A DNA stretch of 64,000 bases, taken from positions 124,001-188,000 of the forward strand of contig WPIO01000250.1 in NCBI GenBank assembly GCA_009760855.2, read 5' to 3'. The position numbers were made by a program, and so were the translations under genes. This stretch comes from Cristatella mucedo (Eukaryota > Bryozoa > Phylactolaemata > Cristatellidae). This document shows, one piece after another, positions 45,688 through 58,850 of this stretch. The notes under the pieces are model-generated. The model was given only the letters and a program-made list of their open reading frames with translations. It did no database searches and was not told the origin of the DNA. Within the stretch, counting starts at the first letter, position 1. Each line of letters starts with the position of its first letter.

Positions 45688-46208
45688 AATAATAATAATA
45701 ATAATTCACTTGATAAAGCGCCCTCAGAGAACTTAATCTCTCTCTCTAGGCGCTTTACATTTGCTGTAAAGTGAAATGCAATTGAATGGTAAGTAAAATC
45801 ATCCTTGAAAAACAAACAAGATGAATAATATGGTTAAGGGTGACATGCACAGGGTCAGCATGCAAATGTGGTTAGTGGCAGCATGCACAGTGTCAGCACG
45901 CATGAGCACATCAAGGACGAATCACAGGGACCCACTAAATGCTGTCCTAGATAGGTGTGTTTTTAGGTTCCTTTTAAATGTGGTCAGTTCAGGGGATGTT
46001 CTGACGCAGGTCGGGAGGCAGTTCCAGGCTTTGGGAGCATATGAACTAAATTCACGGTCTCCAAAGGATTTAAGGTTTGTATGAGGTATTTCTAGACTGT
46101 TGGATTCCGAAAAGCGGGTGGTACGATGCTTAGCCTGATGGGGTAGTATATCTGACAGATAGGCTGGAGCCATAGAATGAAGGGACCTAAAAGTGAGCGA
46201 CAAAACCT
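45688..46208 (-). mobile_element. L2/CR1-like LINE 3' end
   Basis: Minus-strand copy with an open C-terminal frame of about 93 codons (APAYLSDILPHQAKHRTTRF) and an intact hairpin and ATT tail. Among the youngest-looking copies. Confidence 0.9.
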
Positions 46209-46370
46209 TAATAATAATAATAATATTAATTAACTTGATAAAGCGCCCTCGGAGAGCTTAATATCTCTCTAGGCGCTTTACATTTGCTGTAAAGTGAAAT
46301 GCAATTGAATGGTAAGTAAAATCATGCTTGAAAAACAAACAAAATGAATAGCATGGCTAGGAAAGGGGCA
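46209..46370 (-). mobile_element. LINE 3' end, in tandem
   Basis: A second ATT tail, hairpin and 3' UTR begins exactly where the previous copy's coding part stops, in the same orientation. Confidence 0.85.
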
Positions 46371-46374
46371 AATA

Positions 46375-47940
46375 GCCAAAATAGGGACCAAAGACTCGTT
46401 TGCAAGACGACCCAACTTATTACTGTCAGCAAAACAAAAGAAGAGCAACTAACAGCAACTAAGAATAAGGAAACGAAAAAATAGTGCACGTTCAAGTGAG
46501 TGCTGCAATAATAATACGAAAGATACATGTACATTTGCCTCGCAGCTGATTCCTAAACATTGTAGAGCCACCACCTGCGGCTTATCTTCATAAAGCTTAC
46601 AGTTGTACCTGCCTATCAGCTGTAGAAGGCAGCCATTGGGATTTCCGGTTTCGATATAAAAGTAAATAACAGCTCGCCGAAGAAGGCAGTAAGTGAAACA
46701 AGTATTACGACCGATTATTCTAGGGAGATGATCCAACTTGGCGAAAATGAGCCACGTTAGGAGCCAAACGATGTGCTGCAGCTAAGGAGAGACTGGATGG
46801 AAATTATCTGAACATCCAAAGTGATAACTAGAAATGTCAGACTGCTGCTGCAAATAGCCCTTCACTTCCAACTCGAGTTGTCTCTAAAACCTCAGCATTA
46901 GGCACAGTGATTGGCTGCATTTGTTTCCAAGCGATGTAAGTGAGGCTAAGTCACCTGGTCTATACTGAACCACAAATAGCTTATTGTAACGCAACATGGT
47001 CGGATAGTAATAATAATAACCATAATAAAACATTTGATACAGTGCCCTCAGAGAACTCAATCTCTTTCTAAGATAAACCGCTCATAATCCAAGAAGAAAT
47101 TGTGTATGAACCATAAGAAATTACATTGAGCTACAACCACTGTTAAATTCTGCCATATTCTTAACGTCGGAGAGATTAGCCCTAATAGTGAGCTTCCGCG
47201 AAGTTTTAAAAGTGCTATGTGGGAACATTGACTGCAATATCAGATGCATCAAAAACTACAGCCTTCTGTCAGGCTGACACATTTTTATGTGTCCTACGTA
47301 CGGCATACCTCGCAGTCCTACAATTATATCTAACTAGAAACATTCCTCACTAGCCGCACATCAACCGTTTTTTTCATTCGAGGCCCTAAACTTCCCATAT
47401 CGCACGCAGCAGATTAATACTGAACTCTTTGAAACCATGCGTGTGTCTTCATTAATGTCATCTAAGTCTATCATCAAGATTAGGTTTACCAATCATAAAA
47501 AAGGATCGCATATGCTAGAGCTATTGGAAACATTTCAACAGGTCTTTTAGCTGTAAATCCAAAACGGATATTCATCATAGTATAGTGTAGGCATCATAGG
47601 CCAGTGTAGGCATTCAATGTTAGGGTAGCCTATCCTCACTATCCATTCAAGAGAAGGGTCAAATGAGGATCTTCTGAAATCCATCATAGGCTCGGACTGC
47701 CATTTTATAATCACGACTCAGGAACAGTTACTGCTTATTGCATCACTTCTAAGCAGCTGAATCTAGCATGAAAAACTTGTTGGGACGAGCTATGACCACG
47801 ACGAACGTTTTTCAAAGCAACGAAAACGTCGTTTGAAGTCTACCAACATACCAACGGAGTGAAGAATTGGAAACCGAGCAGAAACTAATAAAAATAGGTC
47901 ACTGCTATTATGTAGTAATAATAAAAATAATGCGTGCTAC
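46375..47940. other. Intron left of the cassette array
   Basis: Small LINE scrap at 47.0 kb. A minus-strand frame of 95 codons at 46,449-46,736 has no recognisable family or splice context. No LRR exon seen. Confidence 0.4.
47008..47080 (-). mobile_element. LINE 3' tail fragment
   Basis: Only the ATT tail and half the hairpin (GCCCTCAGAGAACTCAATCT) remain. Confidence 0.7.
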
Positions 47941-47941
47941 C

Positions 47942-50890
47942 TGAAAACGATCGCCGTATTACTAAACTTGAAAAGAGCATGCGTGGGTTAAATTGAAACC
48001 AAATAGGACGAAGTAACTACTGCTTGCTTTGGCGGTACCTCAATTAGCCGAGAAGAAATATTCATTTTGGCAAATCAAACGTCTTACTTGAATTAGTGAG
48101 CCCGAAACAATCGTTACTATTGCTGCTGACTATGACACAATGACAGCCTATATTTAAAATATAAAAGCTCAACTGTACGGTACATGCTGTTAACCTTAAC
48201 GTCATATTATCCTTCAAGTTTTTGCAAACCTAACGATACAATCTGTAAATGGTGTGTGTCAGCAGAAAGTATGCTTAAAATAAAACGTTCCCTTTACGAT
48301 GATGCAAAGGTCATTAGAGCGATGCAAAAAGAGTTATTTCATTTTGACGTTTCTTACGGCCGTAGGTCGCAAGGCAAAATTAAATTAAGCTGTTGTCACT
48401 ACAACCATTTTTTTTAGTGAGAAATACTTCGTTGGAATGTCAGCACAGCCAGGCAGGCTAAACGTCTCTGAAATTATCAGCATTCCATTTATTCAATTAG
48501 CTTTGGGGGATAGAGAGGTTTAAGCGATAGATTGAAAGAACGCTTTCGTTGTTATGGTCATTTATGGTTTCTCGATGCAACCCGCGAGTTTTCCTTGCCA
48601 GTGGCTGCGAAGTTGCGCCTGTTGCTTGTATTAGGCCGGTAAACACAATTCCACTAAGCTAAATGTTCTGCAAGTGTGTATGTCAGGTAAATACGCCCTA
48701 ACGGAATTTCAACCATTGGCTGCTAACCTAACAAAATACAGGGTTTGAGGTCTGTCTATTATTTACCAGGTGATTCAAAACAAGCATTCGTTTTCGAATG
48801 CCAAATAACCACAGGCTGTTAGCCCTGAATAAAACCTAAATGTAGTGCAGCATATTTACACCAGTTCATCCAATTCGCAACCAGCCTAGAACACCTACTA
48901 GGAGTAGCTCGATTTTTCTCACTTCCGATTATCATAGACGCATTTAACAAACGATAAGATCACCAGACTAAAAAACTTTTGGCGTATTATTTCAAGTACA
49001 AACTGTTTGATCGATGCACGAACTAATTTCAGATACCGTCGCGCCTTCTAGCACCTCTAATTCAGCCAAACTGAATACTGGCACAGCCGTAACGGCTGTC
49101 AAAGCTGCCTGTAAGCAGGCTATTTATACCGGCACGTTAAGTAATTTGATTCAGGGGTTCTTTCAAAACAGCACTCTTTAATACTTCAACAAGTACAATG
49201 GGATCGAAGGAGGATATCACGTGCCATATGAATCTATGGTTTATCCTGCTCACGTCCTAATTACGCTGCTTTTCTTTTTACATATAGGCCCGACATCATA
49301 TTCAAGCATTTAATTCAGACAACGACGAACGCAAATGTTGCTAACAGTAAAAGCTCCTAAACGTACCGTATAGATCGAAAGCGTGACTAACCGTTATAAA
49401 TTCTCAACCTAAAAGCTAGTTGCATGCTTTAATTGTAAATTACACAAAACCTTACCGTGTGGGCAAGCCAAGTCGCAAGTGGGAATGCTATAAGAAAGAA
49501 CCTTGCTAACGACCAAGGTTTAAGAACGCAGTGCGACAACGTCATTTTCTCNAGGAAAAGAGAGGACATGAGCCGTCACGAAAACAATTCTTTTTTATTA
49601 AAGACAGTCGTTTATACTACGCCGCTTTGGCCTTCGAGACCAAACGAGTTACGAAGAAATGAAATTGAAATATAGTTTGGATCTTTTAAAAATCCAAGCG
49701 TTTAAACTTTCCTTCTGAGCTTACCGACTTCATGCCTTCCAATCCATCAGGCAGGTTATTAAGACGATTCCTACCAGCTTCCAGAATCTTCAGTGCATGC
49801 AGCTGGCACATGGATGTAGGAAGAGTTGTGAGATTATTCTCACTGATAGCGAGCATCTCCAGCTACAGAATAAAAGGAAAAGTAATGCAATGTTAGAACC
49901 GCTCACGCTTGTTATCCACCAATCTTTAAAGAAAGCACGGCCAATTTCTCAATACAGGTAAGTACCAGGCACAAGACATACTGGTCACCTTAGCATAATG
50001 TTCATCTAAATCGCTAGTGAATGATCGATCGATCCAATCAAATGATGTTAATAAACCAGTTCTTACTTAGGCGGCGGTAATGCAAGACAAATAGCAAGTG
50101 GCATAGCTAAAGTTCCACTCACAGGCTTAAGAAACACTTTGACTTTCTAAGCTTGCCGAGAATCGTAAGCCGAGCAAAAAACATTATTAAAAATAGCGAA
50201 ACGTGACGTCAGTGCACACTTTAATTAGATGAGTAAGAATCAATACGAGGCTGTAGGATACTTGAGCATTTTCGCTGCACCTTGAGGATCACAAAGCCAT
50301 CTAAAGTGGCAGTATCAGTCGACAGATTTACGAGGTTTAGTTGCCCATTAGCTGTAGATTGAGACGAACTACAACGCGTGCTGTCGCATCAATTTAAATT
50401 GCAGTCCATCAAAAATGGCAGCCAGCGTAGAAAACCTAAAAAAGATTGTTGCATCGAGGGAACCTAATTCGGTAAAATTAAGAAACCTGTGTACTACAAA
50501 CTTCCTGCGAAGACTAAAGAAACATTCCATGGCACTGTTTTGGAATGCTTACAAGTGAATTACAATGGGCCTTAAGCAGTACTCCTGCGTACGGCTTTCT
50601 TCATTCAATGCAATTCTTCGCTAAAGCTTCTGAACGACCTCTGGAATTGATTGCGTTCAAATCCTAAAAGTACTTGTGGGAATGAGTCACTTGTCCTATA
50701 CAGAACACCAATAGGTTGCACTAGTCTAATAGCTCAAGTCATTCACCTCAGCTTCAAAAAAGCCATGCTGCATTCATGCTGAATACCTAAGATGACATGA
50801 TGTGGACAGTGAATTACCTAACACTGTTACCAGTAGTGCAGTTGCCTTTTCTAGCGATTTCAGTCACTATTTAGAGAAGTAAGTGCTACC
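47942..50890 (-). repeat. Cassette unit 1, diverged and rearranged
   Basis: Aligns with units 2-5 at both ends. About 0.8 kb present elsewhere (equivalent to roughly 51,050-51,890) is missing near 48,105. About 0.75 kb of unrelated sequence sits at 48,275-49,030, between homologous flanks (CAGCAGAAAGT on the left, CAGATACCGTCGC on the right). The right half is much closer to unit 2 than the left half. Confidence 0.75.
49725..49862 (-). CDS. LRR cassette exon, unit 1
   Basis: Exon of 138 nt (46 codons), phase 0-0, with acceptor TTTTATTCTGTAG and donor GTAAGC. It encodes two LRRs: LEMLAISENNLTTLPTSMC, then LHALKILEAGRNRLNNLPDG. It is the most divergent intact cassette exon. It is one codon shorter than its siblings and differs in both repeats, including LEAGRNRL where the others have LNLSHC or LNLSQC. 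It lies in the left-most and most rearranged unit, which fits an older copy at the edge of the array. An ambiguous base (N) at 49,552 lies downstream in the intron and does not affect it. Confidence 0.85.
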
Positions 50891-52785
50891 TGAAAACGAT
50901 CGCCATATAACTAAACTCAACAAGAGCCTGTGTGGTTTAAAGTGAAACCAACCAAGGACGAAGTAGTTATTGCATGCTTTGGCAGTCCCTCAATTTGCCC
51001 GAAAAGAAACATTCTTTTTGGCTTATCAAACCCCGTAGTTGAAAGTGCAAGGCCGAAAGTTGTAATATTACATGCTGGCCAAATAACACTATACTTAGTA
51101 AAGCCGTCTGTGTATTCATATTTAAGCTTTGCATTAGCAAGCATTAAATTGTATACAATCAATAAGTGTGATTAACCATTTCTACCTAAATCTTGTTTCT
51201 TGTATCACTACGAAAGTCAAAGAGTGACGCACGTTGAGTTTCTGAAAGGTGATGTACCACCAGTGACTTACCATTGTCTTTTAACCACCTCAAACGAGTA
51301 TTGAAGTGTCCTAACTGCGAGATTAAGCTCACGATTTTATTACTATTGTCTATTTAAGTGGTACCAAGAGAAAACTTGTCTGCATACATTGCTGATAATT
51401 GAGAAATCCGCTCAGCCGAACGCCCTACGACAGTAGCTGACGCGGCTTACGGACGGCCATGAGAGGTTTCGTCGACCTGCTATTTAGATACTAGAAAACA
51501 GCAGATGGGTCCGGCTAAACGTGTGTGTGTTAATTCAAGAAAAGACAAGACTAGGCACATCCGCACAAAGGAAGGCTCTTGTCACTAGGATCGAAAGATA
51601 ATACGAAGCTGCATATTTACATTAAGTTAAGACGTAATTTAATGTGCGTAAAAAATATGCTCAAACGCTATTAGACAGTTTGACGTCCGAACCATTTATG
51701 CTTTTACGGCATGTTAAAGCTTAAATCATGATGAAAGCGTAGCCCATCCTTAGCTAACAAGTAGAACAGAATCAGCAAATAATTTCGCGTCTCACTTCAA
51801 TACTTTCCTCCTATCCTTTATCAACTCAAACTGAGCTTATTTTACGAGCCAAATAAATCAAACCTCTAGGTCAATGTAATCGGTGAGTAAATAAGCGTGA
51901 CTATTGTTGTCGACATCGACGTATTAACAGCCTATATTTAATGTACAAAAGATCAAATGTACGTTACGTGCTGTTAACCTAAAAAGCAATATTTACTTTA
52001 ATTTTTTGCACACCTAATGGTACGATCGGTATGCCGTACGTCTCAGATGAAAGTCTTTTTTCCGATACCGTCGCATGTTCTAGCACCTCTAATTCAGCCA
52101 AACTGAACACCGGCACAGCCGTAACGGCTGTCAAAGCTGCCTGTAAGCAGGCTATTTATACTGGCACGTGGAGTATTGTCATTCATAGGTTCTTTCAAAA
52201 CAGCACTCTTTAATAATTCGACTGGTACAACGGTATCGAAGGAGGATATCACGTGCCATACGAATCTATGGTTCATCCAGCTCACGTCATAATTATGCTC
52301 CTTTTTCTTTTACATATAGGCCCGACATCATATTCAGGCATTTTAATCAGAAAAAGATGAATTCAAATGTTGTTGAAAGTAAAGGCTCCTAAACGTAACG
52401 TATCGAGCGAAAGCATGACTAACTGTTATACGTTCTCAATCTAAGAGCTAGTTGCATGCTTAATTTGAAAATTACTCAAAACCCTAAAGTGTGACCTTTG
52501 CAAGTTAATAATAGGAATGCTCTAAGAGAGTACCTTGCTAAAACGACGGTTAAAGAACCCAGCGCCACAACATCATTTTCTCGTTTCAGTAGTTTCAACG
52601 AATGTATGTAACCGAGTAAATGAAAGGACATGTGCCGCACTAAAACAATTCTTTTGAATTAAAGACCATCGTTTATACTACGCCGCCATGGCCTCTGAGA
52701 GCACACGACTTACAAGGGGAAAGGAATTCAAAATATTTAAAACGTTTCAAAAATCCTTGCGTTTCAACTTTTCGTCTGAGCTTAC

Positions 52786-52926
52786 CGCCTTCATGCCTTC
52801 CCATCCATCGGGCAGTTCATTTAGATGACAATGAGACAAATTAAGCTTCTTCAGTGCATGCAGCCGGCATATGGATGTAGGAAGCGATTTCAGACCATAG
52901 TTGCAACTGATATCGAGCTCCTCCAG
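52786..52926 (-). CDS. LRR cassette exon, unit 2
   Basis: Exon of 141 nt (47 codons), phase 0-0, acceptor TTTTATTCTGTAG, donor GCG|GTAAGC. It encodes two LRRs: LEELDISCNYGLKSLPTSIC, followed by LHALKKLNLSHCHLNELPDG and a short WEGMKA end. The second LRR and the 3' two thirds of the exon are identical to unit 4. The first LRR differs at residues 7-13, on the part of an LRR that forms the concave ligand face. In LRR proteins such repeats stack into a solenoid used for ligand or partner recognition. Confidence 0.87.
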
Positions 52927-55855
52927 CTACAGAATAAAAGGAAAAGCACTGCACTGTTAGAACCGCTCACGCTTGTTATCCACCAATCTTCAAAGAAAGC
53001 ACGGCCAATTTCTCAATACAGGTAAGTACCAGGCACAAGACATACTGGTCACCTTAGCATAATGTTCATCTAAATCGCTAGTGAATGATCGATCGATCCA
53101 ATCAAATGATGTTAATAAACCAGTTCTTACTTAGACGGCGGTAATGCAAGAGAAATAGCAAGTGGCAGAGCTAAAGTTCCACTCACAGGCTTATGAAACA
53201 CTTTGACTTTCTAAGCTTGCCAAGAATCGTAAGCCGAGCAAAAAACATTATTAAAAATAGCGAAACGTGACGTCAGTGCACACTTTAATTAGATGAGTAA
53301 GAATCAATACGAGGTTGTAGGATACTTGAGCATTTTCGCTGCACCTTGAGGATCACAAAGCCATCTAAAGTGGCAGTATCAGTCGACAGATTTACGAGGT
53401 TTAGTTGCCCATTAGCTGTAGATTGAGACGAACTACAACGCGTGCTGTCGCATCAATTTAAATTGCAGTTCACCATAAACGGCAGGCAGCAGAGAAATCT
53501 TAAGGAAAACTAGTTTATCGAGGTGGCTTAACTCAGTAAAATTGAGGGACATGTGTACTACTAACTTCCTGCGTAGACTAAAGAAACATTCCATGGCACT
53601 GTTTTGGAATGATTACAAGTGAATTACAATGCGCCTTAAGCAGTACTCCTGCGTACGGCTTTCTTCATTCAATGCAATTCATCGCTAAAGCTTTTGAACG
53701 ACCTCTGGAATTGATTGCGTTCAAATCCTAAAAGTACTTGTGGGAATGAGTCACTTGTCCTATACAGAACACCAATAGGTTGCACTAGTCTAATAGCTCA
53801 AGTCATTCACCTCAGCTTCAAAAAAGCCATGCTGCATTCATGCTGAATACCTAAGATGACATGATGTGGACAGTGAATTACCTAACACTGTTACCAGTAG
53901 TGCAGTTGCCTTTTCTAGCGATTTCGGTCACTATTTAGAGAAGCAAATGCTACCTGAAAACGATCGCCGTATAACTAAACTCAACAAGAGCCTGTGTGGG
54001 TTTAAGTGAAACCAACAAGGACGAAGAAGTTATTGCATGCTTTGGCAGTCCCTCAATTTGCCCGAAAAGAAACATTCTTTTTGGCTTATCAAACCCCGTA
54101 GTTGAAAGTGCAAGGCCGAAAGTTGTAATATTACATGCTGGCCAAATAACACTATACTTAGTAAAGCCGTCTGTGTATTCATATTTAAGCTTTGCATTAG
54201 CAAGCATTAAATTGTATGCAATCAATAAGTTTGATTAACCATTTCTACCTAAATCTTGTTTATTGTATCACTACGAAAGTCAAAGAGTGACGCACGTCGA
54301 GTTTCTGAAAGGTGATGTACCACCAGTGACTTACCATTGTCTTTTTACCACCTCAAACGAGTATTGAAGTGTCCTAACTGCGAGATTAAGCTCACGATTT
54401 TATTACTATTGTCTATTTAAGTGGTACCAAGAGAAAACTTGTCTGCATACATTGCTGATAATTGAAAAATCCGCCCAGCCGAACGCCTTACGACAGTAGC
54501 TGACGCGGCTTACGGACGCCCATGAGAGGTTTCGTCGACCTGCTATTTAGATACTAGCAAACAGCAGATGGGTCCGGCTAAACGTGTGTGTGTGTGTGTT
54601 CATTCAAGAAAAGAAAAGACTAGACACATCCGCACGAAGGAAGGCTCTCGTCACTAGGATCGAAAGATAACACGAAGCGGCATATTTACTTAAAGTTAAG
54701 ACGTAATTTAACGTGCGTAACAAACATGCTTAAACGCTATTAGACAGTTTGACGTCCGAACCATTTATGCTTTTACGGCATGTTACAACTTATATCATGA
54801 TAAAAGCGTAGCCTATCCTTTGCTGACAAGTAGAATAGAATTAGCCAAAAATTTAGCGTCTCACTTCAATACTTTCCTCCTATCCTTCATCAACTTAAAC
54901 TGAGCTTATTTTACGAGCCAAATAAAACAAACCTCTAGGTCAATGTAATCGATGAGTAAATAAGCGTGACTATTGTTGTCGACATCGACGTAATAACAGC
55001 CTATATTTAATGTATAAAAGATCAACTGTACGTTACGTGCTGTTAACCTAAAAATCAATATTTACTTCAATTTTTCGCACACCTAATAGTACGATCGGTA
55101 TGCCGTACGTCTCAGATGAAAGTCTTTCTTCCGATACCGTCGCATGTCCTAGCACCTCTAATTCAGCCAAACTGAACACCAGCACAGTCGTCACGGCTAT
55201 CAAATCAGCCTGTAAGCAGGCTCTTTATACTGGCACGTGAAGTATTGTCATTCATAGGTTCTTTCAAAACGGCACTCTTTAATAATTCGACTAGTACAAC
55301 GGTATCAAAGGAGGATATCACGTGCCATAAGAATCTACGGTTTATCCAGCTCACCTCCTGATTATGCTTATTTTTCTTTTACATATAGGCCCGACATCAT
55401 ATTCGGGCAGTTTAATCAGAAAAAGATGAATTCAAATGTTGTTGAAAGTAAAGGCTCCTAAACGTAACTCATCGAGCAAAAGCATGACTAACTGTTATAC
55501 GTTCTCAACCTAAGAGCTAGTTGCATGCTTAATTTGAAAATTACTCAAAACCCTAAAGTGTGACCTTTGCAAGTTACAAATAGGAATGCTCTAAGAGAGT
55601 ACCTTGCTAACGACGACGGTTAAAGAACCCAGCGCCACAACATCATTTTCTCGTTTCAGTAGTTTCAACGAATGTATGTAACCGAGTAAATGAAAGGACA
55701 TGTGCCGCACTAAAACAATTCTTTTGAATTAAAGACCATCGTTTATACTACGCCGCCATGGCCTCTGAGAGCACACGACTTACAAGGGGAAAGGAATTCA
55801 AAATATTTAAAACGTTTCAAAAATCCTTGCGTTTCAACTTTTCGTCTGAGCTTAC

Positions 55856-55956
55856 CGCCTTCATGCCTTCCCATCCATCGGGCAGTTCATTTAGACGACA
55901 ATGAGACAAATTAAGCTTCTTCAGTGCATGCAGCCGGCATATGGATGAAGGAAGAA
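55856..55956 (-). pseudogene. Broken LRR cassette exon, unit 3
   Basis: The second LRR (LHALKKLNLSHCRLNELPDG) and the donor GTAAGC are intact. The first LRR's start and the splice acceptor are missing. Against unit 5, 76 bp are absent, and this equals the shortfall of the whole unit (2,994 bp against 3,070). The junction falls at a shared AAGA-like stretch (GGAAG in the exon, GTAAG in the intron), which suggests microhomology. Because sibling exons are phase 0-0, skipping this one would keep the frame and simply drop two LRRs. A cryptic upstream acceptor cannot be excluded. Confidence 0.8.
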
Positions 55957-58850
55957 CATGCATGCTTATTATTCAACAGTCTTCTAAGAGAGCACGGCCT
56001 ATTTCTCATTACAGGTAAGTACCTGGCACAAGACATACTGGTCACCTTAGCATAATGTTCACCTAAATCGCTAGTGAACGATCGATCGATCAAATCAAAT
56101 GATATCAATAAACCAGTTCTTACTTAGGCGGCGGAAATGCAAGAGAACTAGCAAGTGGCATACCTGAAGTTCCACTCACAGGCTTAAGAAGCACTTTGAC
56201 TTTCTAAGCTTGCTAAGAATCGTAAGCCGAGGAAAAAAACATTATTAAAAATAGCGAAACGTGACGCCAGTGCACGCTTTAATTAGATGAGTAAGAATCA
56301 ATACGAGGTTGTAGGATACTTGAGCATTTTCGGGGCACCTTGAACATCACAAAGCCATCTAAAGTGGCAGTATCAGTCGACAGATTTACGAGATTTAGTT
56401 GCCCATTAGCTGTAGATTGAGACGAACTACAACGCGTGCTGTCGCATCAATTTAAATTGCAGTTCACCATAAACGGCAGGCAGCAGAGAAATCTTAAGGA
56501 AAACTAGTTTATCGAGGTGACTTAACTCAGTAAAATTGAGGGATATGTGTACTACTAACTTCCTGCGTAGACTAAAGAAACATTCCATGGCACTGTTTTG
56601 GAATGCTTACAAGTGAATTAAAATGCCCCTTAAGCAGTACTCCTGCGTACGGCTTTCTTCATTCAATGCAATTCATCGCTAAAGCTTTTGAACGACCTCT
56701 GGAATTGATTGCGTTCAAATCCTAAAAGTACTTGTGGGAATGAGTCACTTCTCCTATACAGAACACCAATAGGTTGCCCTAGTCTAATAGCTCAAGTCAT
56801 TCACCTCTGCTTCAAAAAAGCCATGCTGCATTCATGCTGAATACCTAAGATGACATGATGGGGACAGTGAATTACCTAACACTGTTACTCTTAGTGCAGT
56901 TGCCTTTTCTAGCGATTTCGGTCACTATTTAAAGAAGTAAGTGCTACCTGAAAACGATCGCCATATAAATAAACTCAACAAGAGCCTGTGTGGGTTTAAG
57001 TGAAACCAACAAGGACGAAGAAGTTATTGCATGCTTTGGCAGTCCCTCAATTTGCCCGAAAAGAAACATTCTTTTCGGCTTATCAAACCCCGTAGTTGAA
57101 AGTGCAAGGCCGAAAGTTGTAATATTACATGCTGGCCAAATAACACTATACTTAGTAAAGCCGTCTGTGTATTCATATTTAAGCTTTGCATTAGCGAGCA
57201 TTAAATTGTATACAATCAATAAGTGTGATTAACCATTTCTACCTAAATCTTGTTTATTGTATCACTACGAAAGTCAAAGAGTGACGCACGTTGAGTTTCT
57301 GAAAGGTGATGTACCACCAGTGACTTACCATTGTCTTTTTTTTACCACCTCAAACGAGTATTGAAGTGTCCTAACTGCGAGATTAAGCTCACGATTTTAT
57401 TACTATTGTCTATTTAAGTGGTACCAAGAGAAAACTTGTCTGCATACATTGCTGATAATTGAAAAATCCGCCCAGCCGAACGCCTTACGACAGTAGCTGA
57501 CGCGGCTTACGGACGCCCATGAGAGGTTTCGTCGACCTGCTATTTAGATACTAGCAAACAGCAGATGGGTCCGGCTAAACGTGTGTGTGTGTGTTAATTC
57601 AAGAAAAGACAAGACTAGACACATCCGCACGAAGGAAGGCTCTCGTCACTAGGATCGAAAGATAACACGAAGCGGCATATTTACTTAAAGTTAAGACGTA
57701 ATTTAACGTGCGTAACAAACATGCTTAAACGCTATTAGACAGTTTGACGTCCGAACCATTTATGCTTTTACGGCATGTTACAACTTATATCATGATAAAA
57801 GCGTAGCCTATCCTTTGCTGACAAGTAGAATAGAATTAGCCAAAAATTTAGCGTCTCACTTCAATACTTTCCTCCTATCCTTCATCAACTTAAACTGAGC
57901 TTATTTTACGAGCCAAATAAAACAAACCTCTAGGTCAATGTAATCGATGAGTAAATAAGCGTGACTATTGTTGTCGACATCGACGTAATAACAGCCTATA
58001 TTTAATGTATAAAAGATCAACTGTACGTTACGTGCTGTTAACCTAAAAATCAATATTTACTTCAATTTTTCGCACACCTAATAGTACGATCGGTATGCCG
58101 TACGTCTCAGATGAAAGTCTTTTTTCTGAAACCGTCGCATATCCTAGCACCTCTAATTCAGCCAAACTGAACACCAGCACAGTCGTCACGGCTATCAAAT
58201 CAGCCTGTAAGCAGGCTCTTTATACTGGCACGTGAAGTATTGTCATTCATAGGTTCTTTCAAAACGGCACTCTTTAATAATTCGACTATTACAACGGTAT
58301 CAAAGGAGGATATCACGTGCCATAAGAATCTACGGTTTATCCAGCTCACCTCCTGATTATGCTTAATTTTTCTTTTACATATAGGCCCGACATCATATTC
58401 GGGCATTTTAATCGGAAAAAGATGAATTCAAATGTTTTTGAAAGTAAAGGCTCCTAAACGTAACTCATCGAGCAAAAGCATGACTAACTGTTATACGTTC
58501 TCAACCTAAGAGCTAGTTGCATGCTTAATTTGAAAATTACTCAAAACCCTAAAGTGTGACCTTTGCAAGTTACAAATAGGAATGCTCTAAGAGAGTACCT
58601 TGCTAAAACGACGGTTAAAGAACCCAGCGCCACAACATCATTTTCTCGTTTCAGTAGTTTCAACGAATGTATGTAACCGAGTAAATGAAAGGACATGTGC
58701 CGCACTAAAACAATTCTTTTGAATTAAAGACCATCGTTTATACTACGCCGCCATGGCCTCTGAGAGCACACGACTTACAAGGGGAAAGGAATTCAAAATA
58801 TTTAAAACGTTTCAAAAATCCTTGCGTTTCAACTTTTCGTCTGAGCTTAC

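Noticed and set aside
46449-46736. 95-codon minus-strand frame with Cys and Leu residues.
   Set aside because: LRR spacing does not fit and splice sites are absent.
50917-51175. Conserved overlapping open frames of 80-91 codons on both strands in every cassette (also 53.95, 56.94, 60.01 and 63.08 kb).
   Set aside because: The units are near-identical, so open frames are shared by descent. In diverged unit 1 (47.94-48.11 kb) the plus-strand frame contains stops, so coding constraint is not supported.
52094-52285. Minus-strand frame of about 63 codons repeated in cassettes (58.2, 61.2 kb).
   Set aside because: Same reasoning. It lacks LRR spacing and splice signals and changes length between units.
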